Positions 42,866-53,159 of a DNA stretch of 64,000 bases are shown one piece after another. A program made the translations under genes and the position numbers. Location: assembly GCF_028622095.1 (NCBI RefSeq), contig NZ_CP115168.1, positions 1 to 64,000 on the forward strand, given 5' to 3'. Position 1 is the stretch's first letter; each line of letters opens with the position of its first letter. The notes below the pieces were generated by a model. The model made no database searches and was not told where the DNA came from. It saw only the letters and a program-made list of their open reading frames with translations. The stretch comes from Deinococcus aquaticus. GTDB lineage: Bacteria; Deinococcota; Deinococci; Deinococcales; Deinococcaceae.

Positions 42866-43689
42866 GGCAGATCACGGGTGATCTGAAGGGTCCGAGTCCG
42901 TGGCCAGACCCCACCGCTTCAGCACTCCAGCCAGGGCCTGAAGGTCACACCAGTGACCCTCCCGCGCTCCAGGTTCGCGGGTCAGGTGCCGGTCGCTACC
43001 GCCCCCGGAGCGGGGTGACTGGCCGGCCAGGTCATGACCTCTGGCCACGTCCAGGGTCAGGTCACGGCAGGTCCAGCGTCGCAGCTGCGCCCGGTGTGCG
43101 GCCGGGTGATGGCCGGTCGGCGGCGGATTTGTGCCCGGCATCAGGCCGGTCGGCGCGACGGTCGGTCGGGTGCGGTCGTCGGTCGAGCAGGCAGTCGACT
43201 GCTCCGCTCGTCCGGCACGATCACGCGTCTAGCCTCCCGACCGCCCGGGCCTGGGCGGGTGCGACTGGTGTTCGGCGGGGTGAGTTCGGCGGCCGATGCG
43301 CTCTCTCACTTGGCTGTGGCGGCTGCCAGGGCTGGGGGGGAGACGGCGATCCTGGTGATGCCGGACCCGCCCCGATCCGGGCGCGGCGTCCACGGGGATG
43401 CCGTGACCAGACCCGTTGGAAGGAAGTCCGCAGGGGGAGGATGAGGTCACCCCGCCCCGCACCTCCGCCCGCCCGGAAGCCGAACAGCCGGCCGCTGACG
43501 CTCCTTCCTCCCCCTCACGCACCGGGTTGGAACGCTGGCCATCGCCGCCGGGGGGTAGGCCGAGCGTTGCGGAACGGGGCAGTGTACAGAGCGGAGCGGC
43601 GCACACATCTTTGCCCCGTTCCGCGTTCTTAGCTCGGACTCAGGGGGGCTCGCCCCCCTCCTGCATCACCCGCCAACGCTGACACTTCC

Positions 43690-44340
43690 GGCCACTCGTG
43701 GCCCGCCAACGCCTGCCCCAGCTCCGCCAACTTCGGATCTTCGTGCGTCAACTTCGGACCTTCGCGCTGACCTTCGCCCGCCTCGTGACCTCTCAACTTC
43801 TCGCCTTGCACCTCCTCGAACTTCAACCCTGGCCCCTCTTGATTCGACCGCTCGCCTTCCAACTTCGGCCACTCGCACTGACCTTTGGGCGCCTCGTGAC
43901 CCTCGAACTTCGGATCTTACGACTGCTGCCGCTCCGACCCTGACCCCTCCAGATTCAACCACTCGCCTTCCAACTCCGGCTGCTCGTCCTGACCTTCGCA
44001 CGCCTCGCAAGCCTGTAACCTCTCGGCTTATAACCGCTCCTGTGGCAACCCTCGCCCCTCCAGATTCGATCACTTGCCTTCCAACTCCTGCAACTTCCAC
44101 CCTGGCCCCTCCAGATTCGACCACTCGCTTTCCAACTCCAGCCCCTCGCGCTGGCCACCCTGCTGCAACTTCGGACCTTCGCACGTCTCGTGACCCTGGC
44201 CTTCCAGCTGCGACCGCTCCAAGTCTGACCACTCCAGATCCGGCCTCGCCTGACCTTCGCGCGCCTCGACACCTCCCGACTTCGGCTCTCGCGCCCCTGA
44301 CTTCTGGCACTCCGACCCGTCCAGATTCGAGTGATCACAC
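43690..44340. repeat. Pyrimidine-rich degenerate repeat tract
   Basis: The plus strand is built from recurring C/T-rich phrases such as CCTCCAGATTCGACCACTCG, CCTTCCAACTTCGG, GACCTTCGCACGCCTCGTGA and TCGAACTTCGGATCTT in irregular order. The complement gives arginine/valine/glycine-rich repetitive frames that are probably not real proteins. Confidence 0.65.
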
Positions 44341-44932
44341 TCCGACTTCAGACCTCCGCGTTCGCTCTCGCCACCCCATGTTCGTCACTCGCGCAGACCT
44401 CCGCGGACCTCGTGACCCGTCCACTTCGGGCGCCAGACTGAGCCTGGCGGTTGCCTCGTCAGACCCGACCGGCCCGCCCGGACCCGGCAGCGTGGGCCTG
44501 CTGGGACGCCTGGGCCTGGGCGTTCAGCATGCTGCTCAGCCTGTCCCCAGAACGGGAACACAGGGCCTCTGAATCGACTCCGCGAGGTGACGACTGGACC
44601 TCTCGCACACCCTCCAACGCACCAGCAGGGCACGCCACCAGACCCGCCACGCGACACGCTCCGCGCACCAGCAGGACACGCCGGCCAGCACCCCAGTCAC
44701 CCGTCACCACCCCACGTACTCAACCCTGCACCAGCCTCCACCCCATGCCCGGCGGGCGGAACAGGCGGCCCAAGAAGGCGGGTTCCTCACGCCTCGGCCT
44801 AGGCCTACGGAGGGTGGGCAACGTACACTAATTCAAGTGCCCGCAGAGGCGGGGAACAGCAGGGCCGGAAGCGGGGGAACAGGGGCGGAAAGTTGGACTA
44901 GTTAAGCCAAAAGGGGGGTTTGGGTCGGACTA

Positions 44933-46108
44933 GTGGATGACCACATGCATGACGATGGCTATTCACCGAAGTGGTAGTGGCGTTTGAGCTTGTCTCGTGC
45001 CGCTGATATCGAGAACTGCCAATTCGCCCGCACAGACCGCGCGTTGCGGTCTGTTTCCCACGCCAGCAGTTCCGCCTCGACGGCATCCACACTGGCTAAG
45101 CGCTGCCCCAGACACTGTCGTTGCAGGACTGACCACTCCAGTTCCGCCATGTTGAGCCACGACGCATGTTTGGGCGTGTACACCCACTCGAAGCGTCGGC
45201 TCAGCCGACGCGCCTCCTCGGCCGGGAGATGTTGATACAGCGCGGCTGGACTGTGCGTAGACAGCTGATCCAGCACCAGCACGATCGTGTCCGCTGCCGC
45301 GTACCGCACGTCCAGCGCCTGGAGCTCCGCCGCGAACTCGGCGTTGCCTCGCCGTTCCGTGACCGTCACCGTGCGCTGACCCATCAGCGGTTCGAAGGCC
45401 ACGAAGAAATTCACCGTGCCACAGCGTTTGTATTCATGATCAACCCGTGCCGGGTGTCCCGGCACTGGTGGCAGTGGATCGCGCACGTGATCGAGCATCT
45501 GGTAGGACTTCTCGTCGAAGCAGATCACCGGCCGACGGGCATCGTAGGGCAGGGCGTAGGTGTCCAATACGGCTTCCATGCGCCACACGAAGTCCGCGCC
45601 TACCTGGGCGACACACCAACTCTCGACCTGCCACGGCTTGAGGACGTTTTTTTCAGCGTACGCCGGACGGTTTCATCACTGATGCTGTCCACCACCCCCA
45701 GCGTCACCAGGCGATCAGCCAGCAACTGCATCGTCCAGGTTTCGCGTCCGACGGGCGCGGAGCACACTTCGGCAATGAGGATGGCCGTCCCATGAGCATT
45801 CAGTTTGGGCGGCTGTTTCGGCCGGGCCCTTTCGTACAGGGCGGCCTGAAGGCCGCCCTGTACGAACTTGCGCCGGATGGAGGCTACGGTCACGGTGCTG
45901 ACCCCCACCCGCTCGGCGACGTCCCGATCCTTCAGTCCCTGGTCACTGAGCAGTAACAGGCGGGCGCGGGTCATGACCCGCGCACTGTGGACGCCTTTGC
46001 GGGTCATGTCTGTCAGTTCCTGCCGCTCGTTTGCCGTCAACACCACCACAAACTGTTTCTTTCGCCCCATCCCTCAGCTTAGATCAAGCCAAGCCTGTGG
46101 TCATCCAC
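44933..46108. mobile_element. IS630-family element (type B), copy 1
   Basis: 1176 bp bounded by GTGGATGACCACA and its complement TGTGGTCATCCAC, flanked by TA on each side. The length is the same as the element at 51921-53096 and no sequence difference was noticed. The transposase is on the minus strand. Confidence 0.93.
44959..46070 (-). CDS. IS630-family transposase, frames joined at an A7 run
   Basis: Frame 1 (45600-46070) carries the helix-turn-helix (LLLLSDQGLKDRDVAERVGV, then STVTVASIRRKFVQ). Frame 2 (44959-45588) carries the catalytic domain: VICFDEKSYQ (first D), IVLVLDQLSTHS (second D) and NMAELEWSVLQ (E). They join at a run of seven A on the coding strand (T7 at 45647-45653), which can serve programmed frameshifting. 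The predicted full protein is about 365 residues, normal for the group. Two copies in the window suggest recent activity. Confidence 0.88.
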
Positions 46109-46638
46109 TAGAACAGAAAATGCGCTGAGCACAGATTCTGCTTTCCCGCACGTACCGGTTCCGTCGGGAGGCAACACGATGGATACGACGTTCTCTCAAA
46201 CGTCATCCGAAGGATGCGTGATGGTCTTTTCGCGTGCTAGACGTGATTCAACCCAAGTTGTCCGGTCCTGAAGCGCGTCTCCATTCTTGAGCGTCTGTTG
46301 TATGACGCGTACTGCTCTGACCCTCACGTGCCCTGCAAGTCCGTCTTTGGCACTGGCGGATCGACTGGCGGCGGTGTGCTCTGGTCTTCAGCCCGCGGGC
46401 CTGGTGAGGATGCTGAGATGAGGCAAGGTTGCGTGAGAGGGGAAGGTAGCATGGCGCGAACCGGATAGGAGGGGACGGCTGGCATGCCCCGAGCAGGGCG
46501 GCCATCCGGCCGCTGTGGCCCGTCCCTGAACCCGCCGGATCAGCACCTGCTCGGCCTTCAGGGAAGCGTGTGCGGGGCCCGTCGTGCGCAGTTCCCCCTG
46601 ATCCGGGTCACCTGCAGGGTTCACCAAGGAGATCCGCC
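46109..46638. other. Upstream region of the ABC importer, no supported gene
   Basis: About 530 bp between the IS630 element and the first ABC gene. No recognisable frame. The ABC promoter must lie here; the only clear signal is the AAGGAGATCC ribosome site at 46626-46635. Confidence 0.5.
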
Positions 46639-47484
46639 ATGAAAAAGACCATGCTGTTCGTTCTGTCCGCGCTGGCCCTGACCAGCACCGCCACTGCCGC
46701 GAGTGTCCGCGACACCATCTGCCAGGACGGCGTGTTCAATGCTGGTGTGAAAAGCGACTCCGCGCCGTTCGGCTTCATCGACGAGAACGGCACGCAGGTC
46801 GGCTTCGACGTGGATATCGTCAAGGAGATCACCAAGGACCTCACCGCGTACTGCAAGAAACCGGTGCGCCTGGTCATGAAGACCGTCACGGGTTCCAACC
46901 GCATTCCGTTCGTGCAGAACGGCACTGTGGATCTTGCGGCCGCCACCGCCACGATCACCTACGCCCGCCTGGACGTCGTGGATTTCAGCAATCCCTATTT
47001 CGTGGACGGCGTGCGCATGCTGGTGCCGACTGGTAGTGAGGTCAAAGCCCTGCGTGACCTGAACGGGAAGGCCGTGGGGACGGTGCAGGGCACCACCGGT
47101 GAGAACATCGTCAAGACCCAGGCCAAGACGGCCAAAGTCACGTCCTTCCAGCAGTACACCGACGCGTTCACGGCGCTGCAGCAGGGCCGCATCCAGGCCA
47201 TCGTCACGGACTCCACCATCCTGCTCGGCCTGAAGGTCGGGGCGCCGGATCCCAAGAAGTGGAGTGTCGTGGGGCCCTTCCTGAGTCAGGAGCCCTACGG
47301 CCTGATCATGAAGCAGTCGGACAGCCCCTGGCGTAACTTCGTCAACGAATCGCTCTCCCGGATGGCCTCGGACGGCACGTACCGCAAGATCACCAGCAAG
47401 TGGTTCGGCAGCGCCAGCAAGTACGACCTGCCGGGCCTGAAAACCACCATGACCGTCCCGGCCGTGTTCCCCGTCCGCCGGTAA
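46639..47484 (+). CDS. Polar amino acid ABC transporter substrate-binding protein
   Basis: 281 residues from the ATG at 46639, which has a strong AAGGAG ribosome site. MKKTMLFVLSALALTSTATAA is a Sec signal peptide. The mature part is a family 3 solute-binding protein: GVKSDSAPFGFIDENGTQVG, FDVDIVKEITKDL, TATITYARLDVVDFSNPYF and LNGKAVGTVQGTTGENIV. It captures an amino acid (glutamate/glutamine-like by family) outside the membrane and delivers it to the permeases encoded next. There is no lipobox, so in this organism it may be free between membrane and outer layers. First gene of a four-gene operon. Confidence 0.93.
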   Translation: MKKTMLFVLSALALTSTATAASVRDTICQDGVFNAGVKSDSAPFGFIDENGTQVGFDVDIVKEITKDLTAYCKKPVRLVMKTVTGSNRIPFVQNGTVDLAAATATITYARLDVVDFSNPYFVDGVRMLVPTGSEVKALRDLNGKAVGTVQGTTGENIVKTQAKTAKVTSFQQYTDAFTALQQGRIQAIVTDSTILLGLKVGAPDPKKWSVVGPFLSQEPYGLIMKQSDSPWRNFVNESLSRMASDGTYRKITSKWFGSASKYDLPGLKTTMTVPAVFPVRR

Positions 47485-47541
47485 ACAGCACGGTTCCACC
47501 GGGGGAGGCGGGGTCCTGCAACCTGGGCCGCCTCCCCATTC

Positions 47542-48375
47542 ATGTCCGGGAGGCCCTCTTTGACCAGAAATACTGCCGTCCAGACGCTGTCCGGCCTGAT
47601 CGTGATCCTGGCGTTCGGGCTGGCGGCCGTGCAGATCCGCCAGGGCCTGCAGGCTCAGAACATCGTGCTCGACTGGGGCATCTTCCGCCAGCCCAGCTCG
47701 CTCACCCAGGGGACGTACGCCACGACGATCCTCCTGGGCCTCTTGACCACCATCAAGCTCGCGGCCCTGGGACTGGGGCTCGCCCTGACGCTCGGCACCG
47801 CCGTGGGCCTCGGCCGACTCAGCGTGAACCCGGTCGTGTCGCGCCTGTGTGCCGCGTACGTGGGCTTGTTCCGCAACACGCCGCTGCTGGTGCAGTTCTT
47901 CTTCTGGAACTTCGCGGCCATTCCGCTGTTGCCGGCCGGGCCGCGCGAGTGGCTGTACGCCCACAAACCGGAGCAGTGGGCGACCGTCGCCGCGTTGGGT
48001 GTCTACACGGCTGCCTTCGTGGCGGAAACGGTGCGCGCGGGCATCCAGGGACTGCCCGCCGGCCAGACCGAGGCGGCGCGGTCCCTGGGCATGCCTGAAC
48101 ACCTGATCACACGCCGGATCATTCTCCCGCAGGCCTTCCGGTCGGTGCTGCCCCCCCTGGGCAGTCAGGCGCTGAACCTCACGAAGAACTCCTCGCTCGC
48201 GTCCCAGATCGGCGTGACGGAACTGTTCTTCCAGGGGAGCCAGATCCAGGCGACCACGTTCCGGGGTTTCGAGTCGATTGCCGCCATCGCCCTGGGGTAC
48301 CTGGTGTTGAGCGCCGTCATCACGGCCGGGGTTCGCCTGCTCGAACGCCGCTTCGCGCAGGGGGCGGTCCGGTGA
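47542..48375 (+). CDS. Amino acid ABC transporter permease 1
   Basis: 277 residues from the ATG at 47542; a TTG at 47560 has a better placed GGGAGG and may be the true start. It has one N-terminal membrane segment, then the His/Glu/Gln/Arg permease domain with the ATPase-contact EAA loop: ETVRAGIQGLPAGQTEAARS followed by LGMPEHLITRRIILPQAFR. Membrane segments are clear at about 20-36, 60-90, 115-135 and 240-265. The stop overlaps the next permease start, so both halves of the heterodimeric channel are made together. Confidence 0.92.
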   Translation: MSGRPSLTRNTAVQTLSGLIVILAFGLAAVQIRQGLQAQNIVLDWGIFRQPSSLTQGTYATTILLGLLTTIKLAALGLGLALTLGTAVGLGRLSVNPVVSRLCAAYVGLFRNTPLLVQFFFWNFAAIPLLPAGPREWLYAHKPEQWATVAALGVYTAAFVAETVRAGIQGLPAGQTEAARSLGMPEHLITRRIILPQAFRSVLPPLGSQALNLTKNSSLASQIGVTELFFQGSQIQATTFRGFESIAAIALGYLVLSAVITAGVRLLERRFAQGAVR

Positions 48376-49586
48376 ACGCGGCTGGACTGTCGTTCCTCGT
48401 TCCTGGTCTCGGGCACCTGCTCACCCGCCAGACCTCTGGCGGCGTGAAGAGCGCCCTGCTCGCCACTCTCACCTGGACTCTGGTCGTGCGGACCCTGCCG
48501 GGCGGGTTCTCCGTTCCGCTGCTCCTGTGTCTCGCGGCGGCCCTGGTGGTGCACGCCGGCGCAGGGTTGAGTGCCCGCAGTGGGGCGCACCGTGGGGAGA
48601 GTGCGGCCGCTACCCGGCGTGCCCGGGCCGATCAACGGCGCTGGAGCACGCTGAGTAGCGCGGCCGTGGTCCTGGCCCTGCTTGGCCTGACCGTACAGTG
48701 GGCCCTGTCCCTGCCCGGCTGGAGTGAGATCAGCCGCAACCTGCCGTTCTTCCTGATGGGCAAGTTGCGCTCCGGGGAGTACGACCCGCTGCGCTGGCGC
48801 CTCTCTGGTCTGCTGCTGCCCGCACTGGGTCTGCTGCTCGCCTGGGCCCTCTCCCGCGTCCGTCACATGCCGGTCTGGCCTCCGGCGCTCAGCGTGGCGC
48901 TCGGCCTGGTCAGCGGCAGCGCCGTGCTGTGGCCCCTCCTGGTGCCCGAGACGGTCCTGGGTGGCTTCGCCCTGTCCGTGGTCCTGACCTTCCTCGCCCT
49001 GACCCTGGCCGTGCCGCTGGGGCTGCTCGCGGGCATCATGCGGGTTAGTACACTGCCCGTGATCCGGCTGATCGCCACGGTGTACATCGATCTGTTCCGC
49101 GCGGTCCCGCTGATCGTCTGGGTGTTCGGCGCGTTCCTGCTGCTGCCCTACATGCTGGGCACCGGCACGCAGTTCCCGTCGGTCGTCCTGGCGCTGGCCA
49201 CCTTCACTGGCGCGTACTTCGCTGAGATTGTCCGGGCGGGCATCCAGAGCCTGCCGCAGGGACAGAGTGAGGCGGCGCGTTCGCTCGGCCTGACCGGCAC
49301 GCAGACCATGCTGCGCGTCGTTCTCCCGCAGGCCCTGAGACGGATGGTGCCGCCCCTGCTGGGTCAGACCATCACGCTGTTCAAGGACACCAGTCTGGTG
49401 AGCATCGTCGGCATGGCGGAACTGGCCGGCACCGGCCGGATCACTGCCAACCGCCTGGTGAGCGCCACGTTCGAGATCTACCTGGCGATCTCACTGCTGT
49501 ACTTCCTGGTGGCGTCCGCCCTGAGTGTGGTGGCAGACCGCCTGGAACGCGCGCCCGGGGTGCCTGGGCGCAGGAGAACCCTATGA
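48372..49586 (+). CDS. Amino acid ABC transporter permease 2 with N-terminal extension
   Basis: 404 residues, GTG at 48372 overlapping the previous stop. The C-terminal 210 residues are the permease domain with its EAA loop ([20 protein letters not shown], then [15 protein letters not shown]). The first ~75 residues are an extra piece, [20 protein letters not shown] plus two membrane segments, which resembles small membrane-protein domains with a P-G-x-G start. Further membrane segments at about 95-115 and 140-190 precede the core. This makes it longer than the usual 220-320-residue partner. The stop overlaps the ATPase start. Confidence 0.9.
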   Translation: MNAAGLSFLVPGLGHLLTRQTSGGVKSALLATLTWTLVVRTLPGGFSVPLLLCLAAALVVHAGAGLSARSGAHRGESAAATRRARADQRRWSTLSSAAVVLALLGLTVQWALSLPGWSEISRNLPFFLMGKLRSGEYDPLRWRLSGLLLPALGLLLAWALSRVRHMPVWPPALSVALGLVSGSAVLWPLLVPETVLGGFALSVVLTFLALTLAVPLGLLAGIMRVSTLPVIRLIATVYIDLFRAVPLIVWVFGAFLLLPYMLGTGTQFPSVVLALATFTGAYFAEIVRAGIQSLPQGQSEAARSLGLTGTQTMLRVVLPQALRRMVPPLLGQTITLFKDTSLVSIVGMAELAGTGRITANRLVSATFEIYLAISLLYFLVASALSVVADRLERAPGVPGRRRTL

Positions 49587-50305
49587 TCCACGTGGAGAAC
49601 GTCGGCAAGACCTTCGGTGAGTTCCAGGCCCTGCAGGGCGTCAGCGTCGACATTCCCGCCGGGCAGGTGGTTGTAGTGCTCGGGCCGTCCGGGAGCGGGA
49701 AGAGCACCTTCATCCGCACCCTCAACGCCCTGGCCCCGCACGACAGTGGGCAGATCACGGTCGGCGGCGTGATCCTTGAGGACGGCGCGCCCCTTGACCA
49801 GATCCGCCGGCGCATCGGAATGGTCTTCCAGAACTTCAACCTCTTCCCACACCTCAGTGTGCTGGAGAACGTCATCCTGGCGCCCCGGGACGTGAAACGC
49901 GTCCCGAGAGCCGAGGCGGAGCGTCAGGGCCTGGACCTGCTGCGCCGGGTGGGGATCGAGGAGCAGGCGCACAAGTACCCGGCGCAGCTGTCCGGCGGCC
50001 AGCAGCAGCGCGTGGCGATCGCGCGGTCGCTGGCCATGGCGCCGGAAGTCATGCTGTTCGACGAGCCCACCAGCGCCCTGGACCCGGAAATGATCAAGGA
50101 GGTGCTCGACGTGATGCGTGACCTGGCGCGTTCGGGCATGACCATGGTGGTCGTCACGCACGAGATGGGCTTTGCGCGCGAGGTCGCCGACCGCATCCTG
50201 TTCTTCGATGGGGGCAAGCTCATGGTCGACGCGCCGCCTGGTGAATTCTTCCACTCGCCGCATCCGCGTGTGCAGCAGTTCCTGGGGAAAGTGCTCGGTC
50301 ACTGA
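49583..50305 (+). CDS. glnQ: Amino acid ABC transporter ATP-binding protein
   Basis: 240 residues, ATG overlapping the permease stop. All ATPase motifs are present: Walker [20 protein letters not shown] near residue 31, Q-loop [18 protein letters not shown], signature [20 protein letters not shown], Walker [16 protein letters not shown], and the switch histidine in [17 protein letters not shown]. It matches the GlnQ/HisP group that powers polar amino acid uptake, consistent with the binding protein and two permeases encoded just upstream. The symbol is by family resemblance; the substrate is not proven. Confidence 0.94.
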   Translation: MIHVENVGKTFGEFQALQGVSVDIPAGQVVVVLGPSGSGKSTFIRTLNALAPHDSGQITVGGVILEDGAPLDQIRRRIGMVFQNFNLFPHLSVLENVILAPRDVKRVPRAEAERQGLDLLRRVGIEEQAHKYPAQLSGGQQQRVAIARSLAMAPEVMLFDEPTSALDPEMIKEVLDVMRDLARSGMTMVVVTHEMGFAREVADRILFFDGGKLMVDAPPGEFFHSPHPRVQQFLGKVLGH

Positions 50306-50649
50306 GCCGCGAAACACCGCTTTGGCCACCGATTCATGCCCCAGTTGGTGGCCGGGCACGTTCACTCCAGAGCCGTGTTCATCCATGGGGACTGAGGGTT
50401 GCTGGCGAACTCCACGTGGGACGGCTGTTTCGTCTCTTTGCCCCGAGTAGGTCGCGGGAGGCAAGAGATGAAATCCCCCAAGTGTGTCGTGCGGCGTCTC
50501 ATAGCCGGAACAACAGGGCCTGGACGGAAGGTTGATCCTGCAGGACGCCGCTGGTTGGCTCTCGAGGATCACGGTACCCTCCCGGCCGGCTGGCTATCCA
50601 GGGCATCCCGCTCCGGTTGCCCACATCCTGATGCATCACAGGAACCCTC
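50306..50649. other. Intergenic region after the ABC operon
   Basis: No supported gene. A weak 7-bp inverted repeat (GGCCACC/GGTGGCC, about 50322-50352) follows the operon and could be part of a terminator, without a T-run. Confidence 0.45.
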
Positions 50650-51180
50650 ATGTCACGACTGCTCCTCCTGTCCGTCCCTGCTGCCCTGCTGGGTTTCACC
50701 TCTGCCGCCACCCCCCTGCTGGGCGCCCCCTATTTGCCTCAGACTACGTTGACATCTTCGTTCTGCCGCGCGGCCCGCTGCCCGGACGTGAAACCCGTCC
50801 TGACGGGCGACAAGTTTGCCGACGCGAGCGAACTGTTCCGGGTGTACCGCTACCCCCTGAACCTCGCCGGGACGGGCATCATCCTCGCGGAACTGACCGC
50901 CCGCACCCGACCAGACGGACGGCTGGATGTTCTGAAGTTCGAATTTCTGGTGCCGATCCGGCGAGGGGTGCAGGCGGCCCGCCCCATCCTGAACGACTGG
51001 CTCCGACTGGCCGGACTTCCAGCCAGTGCCGCTCAGGCCTGCCTGCAGACTCTGGACCGCGCCTCCACGGCAGCGCTGAAGGGGCTGCCCAGTACGCTTG
51101 AAGGGAGCTGTACCGCCGAGAATGGCCGGGCCGGATACCGGATCGTCCGGTTCGCGGTCAGCCTGAAGGACACCCTGTAG
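50650..51180 (+). CDS. Secreted hypothetical protein, 176 aa
   Basis: ATG at 50650. MSRLLLLSVPAALLGFTSAA is a Sec signal peptide with cleavage near residue 19. The mature part has a cysteine pair early (FCRAARCPDV) and two more (AQACLQTL, EGSCTAEN), so disulphides are likely. Helical segment VQAARPILNDWLRLAGLPAS. No family is recognised. It converges with the next gene, which is also secreted; the 44-bp gap is too short for separate terminators. Confidence 0.75.
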   Translation: MSRLLLLSVPAALLGFTSAATPLLGAPYLPQTTLTSSFCRAARCPDVKPVLTGDKFADASELFRVYRYPLNLAGTGIILAELTARTRPDGRLDVLKFEFLVPIRRGVQAARPILNDWLRLAGLPASAAQACLQTLDRASTAALKGLPSTLEGSCTAENGRAGYRIVRFAVSLKDTL

Positions 51181-51224
51181 ACCATAGTCCGGCCTATCAA
51201 CCATGGACGCTCCGGAACTGCCGA

Positions 51225-51833
51225 TCAGTTGAATTCTCTGCCTGCGAACGCGAAGCCGACGTTGCGGTTGTCGGGCAGCCAGAAGCACTCACCCTGCACG
51301 GTGGTGACGGGATCCAGGCGCAGTACGCCCAGGGCGTCCGGGCCGTAGCCGTCATCAATGAAGTCCCGTGTGTACTGGTTGCGTTTGAGGCTGTCGACGC
51401 AGGCCCACAGCTTCGCGCTGGTCGCGCGGCCCCGCGCGAGGTCCTGCATCCAGCCTGCGACGAGGTTGAGGCGGGTGGGCGTCCAGCGGTCCTGCACCCG
51501 CACCGGCACGAAGGACACCTGCCCCAGGTGAAGCTGCCCGTTGAAGACGCCCAGGTCGTAGGAGAGCAGGAACGACTCTGCGCCGCGCGTGACGCGCAGG
51601 ACGGTGGCGCCCTTCAGCAGGGTCTGAGCGTGCCCGGCGTGGAGGGCAGAGGGGGCGACCCGCACGCACCGGCCCGCACAGACGCGAGTTACCCAGGCCT
51701 GCAGGCTCTTCTGGGTGAGGGGCGTGAAGAGCGGGCCGTCGTTCCCCTGCGCCGACCCTATTCCGGTGGTGGCCAAGAGTGCGAGCATCGCACTCCGCCT
51801 GAATCCCGCTTGCACTGCCGTCCGGTTCTTCAT
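51225..51833 (-). CDS. Secreted hypothetical protein, 202 aa
   Basis: ATG at 51833. The N-terminus (basic, then AMLALLATTGIGSAQG) is a signal peptide. The mature part has cysteines at CAGRC, WACVDS and ECFWLP, and a beta-rich middle (TVLRVTRGAESFLLSYDLGV, then LHLGQVSFVPVRVQ). No family is recognised. It converges with the 176-residue secreted gene and is immediately downstream of the second IS630 copy, whose insertion 90 bp upstream may have displaced its promoter. Confidence 0.75.
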   Translation of the reverse strand: MKNRTAVQAGFRRSAMLALLATTGIGSAQGNDGPLFTPLTQKSLQAWVTRVCAGRCVRVAPSALHAGHAQTLLKGATVLRVTRGAESFLLSYDLGVFNGQLHLGQVSFVPVRVQDRWTPTRLNLVAGWMQDLARGRATSAKLWACVDSLKRNQYTRDFIDDGYGPDALGVLRLDPVTTVQGECFWLPDNRNVGFAFAGREFN

Positions 51834-51920
51834 GCCCGCAGGGTACCGGGCGCAGGTATGAAGGCCAGGGGTATCTGCGATCCCTGCTGTTGCCGACGAG
51901 TATGAATCGGGGTCGCACTA

Positions 51921-53096
51921 GTGGATGACCACATGCATGACGATGGCTATTCACCGAAGTGGTAGTGGCGTTTGAGCTTGTCTCGTGCCGCTGATATCGA
52001 GAACTGCCAATTCGCCCGCACAGACCGCGCGTTGCGGTCTGTTTCCCACGCCAGCAGTTCCGCCTCGACGGCATCCACACTGGCTAAGCGCTGCCCCAGA
52101 CACTGTCGTTGCAGGACTGACCACTCCAGTTCCGCCATGTTGAGCCACGACGCATGTTTGGGCGTGTACACCCACTCGAAGCGTCGGCTCAGCCGACGCG
52201 CCTCCTCGGCCGGGAGATGTTGATACAGCGCGGCTGGACTGTGCGTAGACAGCTGATCCAGCACCAGCACGATCGTGTCCGCTGCCGCGTACCGCACGTC
52301 CAGCGCCTGGAGCTCCGCCGCGAACTCGGCGTTGCCTCGCCGTTCCGTGACCGTCACCGTGCGCTGACCCATCAGCGGTTCGAAGGCCACGAAGAAATTC
52401 ACCGTGCCACAGCGTTTGTATTCATGATCAACCCGTGCCGGGTGTCCCGGCACTGGTGGCAGTGGATCGCGCACGTGATCGAGCATCTGGTAGGACTTCT
52501 CGTCGAAGCAGATCACCGGCCGACGGGCATCGTAGGGCAGGGCGTAGGTGTCCAATACGGCTTCCATGCGCCACACGAAGTCCGCGCCTACCTGGGCGAC
52601 ACACCAACTCTCGACCTGCCACGGCTTGAGGACGTTTTTTTCAGCGTACGCCGGACGGTTTCATCACTGATGCTGTCCACCACCCCCAGCGTCACCAGGC
52701 GATCAGCCAGCAACTGCATCGTCCAGGTTTCGCGTCCGACGGGCGCGGAGCACACTTCGGCAATGAGGATGGCCGTCCCATGAGCATTCAGTTTGGGCGG
52801 CTGTTTCGGCCGGGCCCTTTCGTACAGGGCGGCCTGAAGGCCGCCCTGTACGAACTTGCGCCGGATGGAGGCTACGGTCACGGTGCTGACCCCCACCCGC
52901 TCGGCGACGTCCCGATCCTTCAGTCCCTGGTCACTGAGCAGTAACAGGCGGGCGCGGGTCATGACCCGCGCACTGTGGACGCCTTTGCGGGTCATGTCTG
53001 TCAGTTCCTGCCGCTCGTTTGCCGTCAACACCACCACAAACTGTTTCTTTCGCCCCATCCCTCAGCTTAGATCAAGCCAAGCCTGTGGTCATCCAC
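51921..53096. mobile_element. IS630-family element (type B), copy 2
   Basis: 1176 bp, same ends (GTGGATGACCACA / TGTGGTCATCCAC) and TA flanks as the copy at 44933-46108, in the same orientation and 6988 bp away. Homologous recombination between the copies could excise the ABC importer segment. Confidence 0.93.
51947..53058 (-). CDS. IS630-family transposase, copy 2, frames joined at an A7 run
   Basis: Frames 52588-53058 (helix-turn-helix) and 51947-52576 (DDE domain) translate identically to those of copy 1, including the A7 junction (T7 at 52635-52641). Conservation of the slippery run in both copies argues against random decay. The three catalytic residues are the same: ICFDEK, LVLDQL and AELEWS. 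An upstream minus-strand frame reaching 52080 inside this element was not used. Confidence 0.87.
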
Positions 53097-53098
53097 TA

Positions 53099-53159
53099 GT
53101 TAACCCAATATTATTTGGACTGGTTAACCCAATATTCGGTGACTAGTTAACCCAATATT
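53099..53159. repeat. Three copies of GTTAACCCAATATT beside IS630 copy 2
   Basis: GTTAACCCAATATT occurs at 53099-53112, 53123-53136 and 53146-53159, spaced 24 and 23 bp. A related GTTAAGCCAA lies at 44901-44910 on the left flank of IS630 copy 1. From here to about 53700 no gene is supported. Confidence 0.65.

Larger units (their letters stand above)
42187..44932. other. 2.7-kb region without a supported gene
   Basis: Several long open frames exist on both strands, as expected in GC-rich DNA, but none has a recognisable domain or a convincing start. The region holds a cluster of perfect hairpins (42618-42865) and a pyrimidine-rich repetitive tract (about 43690-44340) instead. Confidence 0.55.

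Noticed and set aside
43666..44310. Arg/Val/Gly-rich 214-residue minus-strand frame
   Set aside because: Explained by the pyrimidine-rich repeat tract on the other strand; no ribosome site or family.
46621..48102. 493-residue minus-strand frame
   Set aside because: Complement of the ABC binding protein and permease; composition is typical shadow coding.
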